Assembly (NCBI GenBank): GCA_049997955.1
Contig: JAEBDY010000008.1
Span: 1 to 64,000 of the forward strand
Direction: 5' to 3'
Source of the DNA: Umezawaea sp049997955
GTDB lineage: Bacteria; Actinomycetota; Actinomycetes; Mycobacteriales; Pseudonocardiaceae
DNA: 64,000 nucleotides
Position numbers and translations under genes: made by a program. This document shows positions 60,153 to 64,000 of the stretch, piece after piece. A model generated the notes under the pieces. The model searched no databases and was not told the origin of the DNA. It saw only the letters and a list, made by a program, of their open reading frames with translations. Position 1 is the first letter of the stretch, and each line of letters starts with the position of its first letter.

Positions 60153-63100
60153 TCACGCGAGGTTGAGGACGCTCTGCGGGCGGGGTTCCCGCGCTTCCCG
60201 GCTGCCGTGCCGCTCGAAGATCGCCAACGCCTCGGCCCACGTCAGCTCGGCCGCGGGCCGGTCGTCGAGGGCGGCCAGCGCGGACGCCAGGTCGCGCAGC
60301 GTGCGAGCCCTCCACACGGGCAGGCTCAGCGCGTCCCACCACTGCAGGGAGCGCTCCAGGTAGCGGTGGGCCACCTCCGGGCGGCCCGCCGCCAGCTCCA
60401 ACTCGCCCAGCGTGCGCAGCAGCAGCGCCTGGCCGAAGCCGTCCTGCATGTCGTTGCACGTGGCCAGGCACTCCAGCAGGTCGCTGCGCACGGCGTCGCC
60501 GCGGCCCTGGCGGATGCGGATCTTCGCCAGGGCCTGCACGGCGTAGGCCGACATCAGCCGGTCGCCGAGCCTCCGCAGGATGTCGACGGCCGCCTCGCAG
60601 CGCTGGGCGGCCTCGTCCAGCCGTCCGGCCGCGCGGTGCACGATGCCGACCGACCGGAGCGCGATGGCCGTGCCCCGGTGGTCGCCGAACGCCTGGTAGG
60701 CGGCGAGGGTCTGCTCGCACGCCTTCAGCGCGCCGTCCAGGTCGCCCTGCTCGGTGAGCACCCGGCCCAGCTCGTGTTCCGCCTGGGCGACGGCGTGCGG
60801 CTCGTCCAGCGCGCGCAGTTCCGGCAGCGCGAGGTGCAGCGACTCGTTCGCCTTCGCGAGTTCGCCCTGCTCGCGCCGGACGGTGCTCAGCGCCAGCCGG
60901 GTCAGGGCTTGGCCGCGGGTGTCGGCGGTGTGCGCGTACGCCTCCAACGCCTGCTCGAAGTAGCCCGCCGACTCGTCGAAGCGGTCCTGCTCGTAGCGCA
61001 GCCAGCCGAGGCCGGACAGCAGCCGCGCCTCGCCGGTGCGGTCGCCCACCCGGCGGGCGGCGTCCAGCGCGGCCGAGTGGGTGCGCCACCACTGGCCGAA
61101 CAGGTTGCGCACCGAGAACCGCGACGAGCACAGCGCGGCGGCCAGCTTGGTGGCGATGTCGGTGAGGTCCAGTTCGCTGATCCGCTCGACCACGCCGACC
61201 AGGTCGGACTGCTCGGCGTCGAACCAGGCCTCGGGGTCGGTGAGCAGCTCGCCCGCCAGGTCCTCGTCCAGGTACGGCGACGGGGTGGGGGTCACCCGGT
61301 CGCCGAACTGCGCGTGCGGCATCCGCTGCCCGGCCGTCTCCACGAGCGTCAGCCAGGACTCGGCGGCACGGGTGCAGGCCGCGCGGATCTCGGCCACGGA
61401 CTCCTCGACGTCGCCGCGTTCACGGGCGAACGCTCGGGTCAGGTCGTGCACGTGGTACCGCAGCGCGCCGCTGTCGTCGCTGGTCACGACGTCCAGCAGC
61501 TGGGCGTCCACGAGCCGTTCGACGACCTCCTCGCCCTCCTCTGGCGAGCAGTCGATCAGCGGAGCCACCAGCCAGCCGCCGAACGTCGACACGTCGAGCA
61601 GCCCGAGTCGGCGCAGCGCGGCGCGCTCCCGCCCGGCCAGGCCCGCGTAGCTCAGGGCGAGGCTGCCGCGCACCTCCAGGTCGCCCAGCGTCAACTCCTG
61701 GAGCACCCGGCGCTGCACGCGCAGCCGGTCGACCAGGCGCGCGAGCCTCCACTGCGGCCGGGCGGCGAGCCGGGCGCCCGCGATGCGCACGGCCAGCGGC
61801 AGCCGTCCGCACAGCCGCACGATCTCCTGCGCGGCCTCCGGTTCGGCCGTCGCACGACCGCCTCCGATGACCCGGTCGAGCAGTTCGAACGCCTCCGCGT
61901 CGTCGAGCACGTCCAGCCCGAACTGGGCGGCGCCGCCCAGCGCGCCGAGGCGTTCCCGGCTGGTCACGAGCACCGCGCAGGACGCGCTGCCGGGCAGCAG
62001 CGACCGGATCTGGCGTTCGTCGGCGGCGTCGTCCAGCACCACGAGCACCCGCTGGTCGGCGAGCAGCGTGCGGTACAACTGGGCGCGCTCGTCCAGGTCC
62101 ACCGGCATGACCGAGTCCGCGACGCCGAGCGCCCGCAGGAACCCGGCCAGCACCTCGGACGGATCCGCGCGCACGGCTTGGACGCCGCGGAGGGTCGCGT
62201 ACAGCTGGCCGTCGGGGAAGTGGTCGCGAACGGCGTGCGCGACGTGCATCGCGAGGGTCGACTTGCCCGCGCCGGGCTTGCCGGAGATCGCGCACAGCCG
62301 GACCGCGGCGCCCGTCGCGGCCAGGTGGTCCGACAGCTGGGCGATCTCGTCGGTCCGGCCGGTGAAGTCGGCGATGTCGAACGGCAACTGGCTGGGCCGC
62401 TGCGGCACGACGACCACCGCGACGGCGTCCGGCGTCAGCACGGGTGGGACGAGGGGTTCGTCGCCGGAGCGCAGGATGCGGTCGTGCGTCGAGCGCAGGG
62501 CCTGGCCGGGTTCGAGTCCCAGCTCGTCCAGCAGGACCCGGCGGCCCTCCTGGTAGCAGGCGAGCGCGTCCGCCTGCCTGCCCGACTGGTGCAGCGCGAG
62601 CATGAGCTGGCTGCGCAGGCGTTCGCGCAACGGGTGCGCGGCGACCGCGGCGCTCAGCTCCGGGACCAGCGCGGCACCGCGGCCGATCGCCAGGTCGGCG
62701 TCCACGCGGTCCTCCAGCGCGGCCAGCCGCAGCTCCTCCAGCCTGGACCGCTCGCCCTCGGCCCACTGGCCCTGCGCGCCGCCCAACGCCGGTCCGCGCC
62801 ACACCGCCAGCGCGGCGGTGAAGCGCGCGGCGGCCTCCTCCAGGTCACCGTCCGCGAGAGCCCGACGGCCCGCGCCGACCTCGGTGGTGAACACGTGCAG
62901 GTCGACCTGGTCCAGCCCGGCGGCGAGCAGGTAGCCGCCGCCGTTGCGCGAGATCACGTCCGCCTCCTCGGCGAACGCCCGCCGCAGCGTGGACACGTAC
63001 GTGTAGACCGCGGCACGGGTCTGCTCGGGCGGTTCCTCACCCCACACGGCGTCCACCAGCTGGTCCTGCGAAACGACCCGACCGGCGTGCACGGCGAGCA

Positions 63101-63191
63101 GCGCCAGCATCGTGCGCGGCTTGGGGCCGCCGACCGGGACCGCGACCCCGTTGACGTACGCCTCGATCGGTCCAAGGACCCGGAACTCCAC
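60153..63191 (-). CDS. AfsR/SARP-type transcriptional regulator with NB-ARC and TPR domains
   Basis: 1012 residues from GTG 63191 (VEFRVLGPIEAYVNGVAVPV); GTG 63203 is an alternative. Order: OmpR-like DNA-binding domain (1-95), bacterial transcriptional activator domain (95-245), NB-ARC ATPase with Walker A GKPGAGKST near 309 and LVVLDDAAD, then tetratricopeptide repeats to the end. AfsR-like proteins activate secondary-metabolite or development genes after signal-driven assembly. No biosynthetic cluster is visible, so its targets are elsewhere or beyond the window. Confidence 0.93.
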   Translation of the reverse strand: MEFRVLGPIEAYVNGVAVPVGGPKPRTMLALLAVHAGRVVSQDQLVDAVWGEEPPEQTRAAVYTYVSTLRRAFAEEADVISRNGGGYLLAAGLDQVDLHVFTTEVGAGRRALADGDLEEAAARFTAALAVWRGPALGGAQGQWAEGERSRLEELRLAALEDRVDADLAIGRGAALVPELSAAVAAHPLRERLRSQLMLALHQSGRQADALACYQEGRRVLLDELGLEPGQALRSTHDRILRSGDEPLVPPVLTPDAVAVVVVPQRPSQLPFDIADFTGRTDEIAQLSDHLAATGAAVRLCAISGKPGAGKSTLAMHVAHAVRDHFPDGQLYATLRGVQAVRADPSEVLAGFLRALGVADSVMPVDLDERAQLYRTLLADQRVLVVLDDAADERQIRSLLPGSASCAVLVTSRERLGALGGAAQFGLDVLDDAEAFELLDRVIGGGRATAEPEAAQEIVRLCGRLPLAVRIAGARLAARPQWRLARLVDRLRVQRRVLQELTLGDLEVRGSLALSYAGLAGRERAALRRLGLLDVSTFGGWLVAPLIDCSPEEGEEVVERLVDAQLLDVVTSDDSGALRYHVHDLTRAFARERGDVEESVAEIRAACTRAAESWLTLVETAGQRMPHAQFGDRVTPTPSPYLDEDLAGELLTDPEAWFDAEQSDLVGVVERISELDLTDIATKLAAALCSSRFSVRNLFGQWWRTHSAALDAARRVGDRTGEARLLSGLGWLRYEQDRFDESAGYFEQALEAYAHTADTRGQALTRLALSTVRREQGELAKANESLHLALPELRALDEPHAVAQAEHELGRVLTEQGDLDGALKACEQTLAAYQAFGDHRGTAIALRSVGIVHRAAGRLDEAAQRCEAAVDILRRLGDRLMSAYAVQALAKIRIRQGRGDAVRSDLLECLATCNDMQDGFGQALLLRTLGELELAAGRPEVAHRYLERSLQWWDALSLPVWRARTLRDLASALAALDDRPAAELTWAEALAIFERHGSREAREPRPQSVLNLA

Positions 63192-63268
63192 GTGCCTCCC
63201 CACCTCGCCAGACGCCCCCCACGACGACTACGGCAGAACCACCACCGTAGTCGAAGTCGGGCGGCGGC

Positions 63269-63904
63269 TCACACGAGCAGCGGCAGCATGGAGTGCCTGC
63301 GGCGGACGATCGCGCCGAACCGGGCGTCGATCCGCAGCCAGGAGTCCGTCGCGGTCACCCGCACCTCGTCCTCGTCGGTCGTGCCGAGGAAACCCATGCC
63401 GGACAGCGCGAACAGGCACCGCAGCGGCACCTTCACGTCCAGACCGGACCCGCTGACCGTGATCACGGTCTGGTCGAGCAGGGACGCGGGCGGCGTGCCG
63501 TGCGGGCCCGCGTTCTCCCGCGCCACCGCCACCCCCTCGTCCGCGAGCCCCGACACGACGCTGCCGGGCAGCCGGTCCACCGGCAGCCACCCCGACGTCG
63601 GCGGCAGCGCCGAGCGCCACATCAGGTCCTTCGCCGGGCCGGGGTCGACCGTGGCGCTGCGCACGACGGCCAGGCCCATCAGCAGGTCGCTGCCGGACAC
63701 CGTCACGTCCGACGGCTCCAGCCTGCCCTCGACCGTGCGCGTGGCGAGCGCGTCGAACGGCGTCGCCACCCACGCGTCCACCAGTCCGCTGTCCGCGCGG
63801 TTGCGCAGCCGGACCACCGCCTGCGGCTCCAACCGGACGGCGCGCGCGACGAACGCGCCGAGGTCGTCCCGTTCGGCGGGATCGGCCAGGATCAACTCAG
63901 GCAC
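63269..63904 (-). CDS. conserved actinobacterial protein, unknown function
   Basis: 211 residues from GTG 63904, with GGAGG 5 bases upstream. VPELILADPAERDDLGAFVA begins a mostly beta protein with repeated strands (VEGRLEPSDVTVSGSDLLMG; TVITVSGSGLDVKVPLRCLF). No signal peptide or membrane segment. Its start overlaps the end of the next gene upstream by 8 bp, so they are coupled. No family name recalled. Confidence 0.7.
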   Translation of the reverse strand: MPELILADPAERDDLGAFVARAVRLEPQAVVRLRNRADSGLVDAWVATPFDALATRTVEGRLEPSDVTVSGSDLLMGLAVVRSATVDPGPAKDLMWRSALPPTSGWLPVDRLPGSVVSGLADEGVAVARENAGPHGTPPASLLDQTVITVSGSGLDVKVPLRCLFALSGMGFLGTTDEDEVRVTATDSWLRIDARFGAIVRRRHSMLPLLV

Positions 63905-64000
63905 CGTTACCTCCGGCACGCCAGCCCGCGAGGAAGTCGCGCTCGGCTTCGTCGAGACGCCGCGGCCGTGCGGCCGTCACGTTGTAGGGCACCAGCAGCG
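63897..64000 (-). CDS. C-terminal end of an unidentified gene (cut by window edge)
   Basis: The visible end reads LLVPYNVTAARPRRLDEAER and finishes DFLAGWRAGGNGA before a TGA. It overlaps the downstream gene's start, implying an operon. Too short to name. Confidence 0.55.
   Translation of the reverse strand, partial: LLVPYNVTAARPRRLDEAERDFLAGWRAGGNGA

Noticed and set aside
60153..63191. Secondary-metabolite cluster implied by the AfsR-like regulator
   Set aside because: No PKS, NRPS, terpene or RiPP enzyme is visible in the window, so the regulator alone does not support a cluster here.

Overview
The window is high-GC actinobacterial chromosome. Paired clpP1/clpP2 upstream of clpX, a mycothiol-type reductase, a group II truncated globin, an AfsR-type regulator and a pSAM2-like integrative element point to the Pseudonocardiales (Lentzea, Saccharothrix or Actinosynnema relatives). 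That placement is inference from gene content, not from a marker gene.

Layout. 1-2.5 kb: the tail of a transposase, then a membrane protein with a nucleoside-phosphorylase domain, translationally coupled to a small alpha/beta hydrolase. 2.6-6.9 kb: the protein quality-control block tig, clpP1, clpP2, clpX on the minus strand. 7-13 kb: a lipoprotein, a LysR regulator, a CGNR zinc-finger protein, a threonine-synthase-like enzyme and a hydrolase. 12.1-21.2 kb: a LacI regulator divergent from one long operon. It encodes a sugar ABC importer without its ATPase, a GH5 beta-mannosidase-like enzyme, a GH38 alpha-mannosidase and a secreted GH18 enzyme, and ends in a 15-bp perfect hairpin. Together these read as a pathway that releases, imports and degrades N-glycan-type oligosaccharides.

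21.4-34.9 kb: divergent tRNA-Pro and tRNA-Gly genes. A 13.2-kb integrative and conjugative element (AICE, pSAM2 type) is inserted in the 3' end of tRNA-Gly and bounded by a 45-bp direct repeat. It carries int, xis, a RepSA-type initiator, an FtsK/TraSA-type transfer ATPase, a Pra-like activator, a GntR (KorSA-like) repressor and small helper genes. It also carries two visibly AT-richer cargo genes: an AAA-ATPase/TOPRIM fusion (OLD/PARIS-like) and a membrane NACHT NTPase. Both are probable anti-phage genes.

35-50 kb: ordinary chromosome. It holds a TetR regulator with a clear operator pair and its membrane-protein partner, a VOC protein, a DinB-like mycothiol-dependent protein with a tiny membrane protein behind it, two tandem Eis-like acetyltransferases, endonuclease VIII plus RpiB, a ComB-like phosphatase, a secreted serine protease, an aldehyde dehydrogenase, an Rv2466c-like reductase and PepN. 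50.4-51.4 kb is non-coding but highly structured, with a 117-nt near-perfect hairpin and two families of degenerate repeats.

51.4-64 kb: a DUF5130-type protein with a small membrane protein, then the oddest gene of the window. It is a 177-residue protein made almost wholly of sixteen SVRIT repeats. After it come an HNH nuclease, prolyl oligopeptidase, an MscS channel with a repeat tail, a truncated globin, a GH13 alpha-glucosidase, a PadR/PPOX pair, a large AfsR-like regulator and two end genes, the last cut by the window edge.
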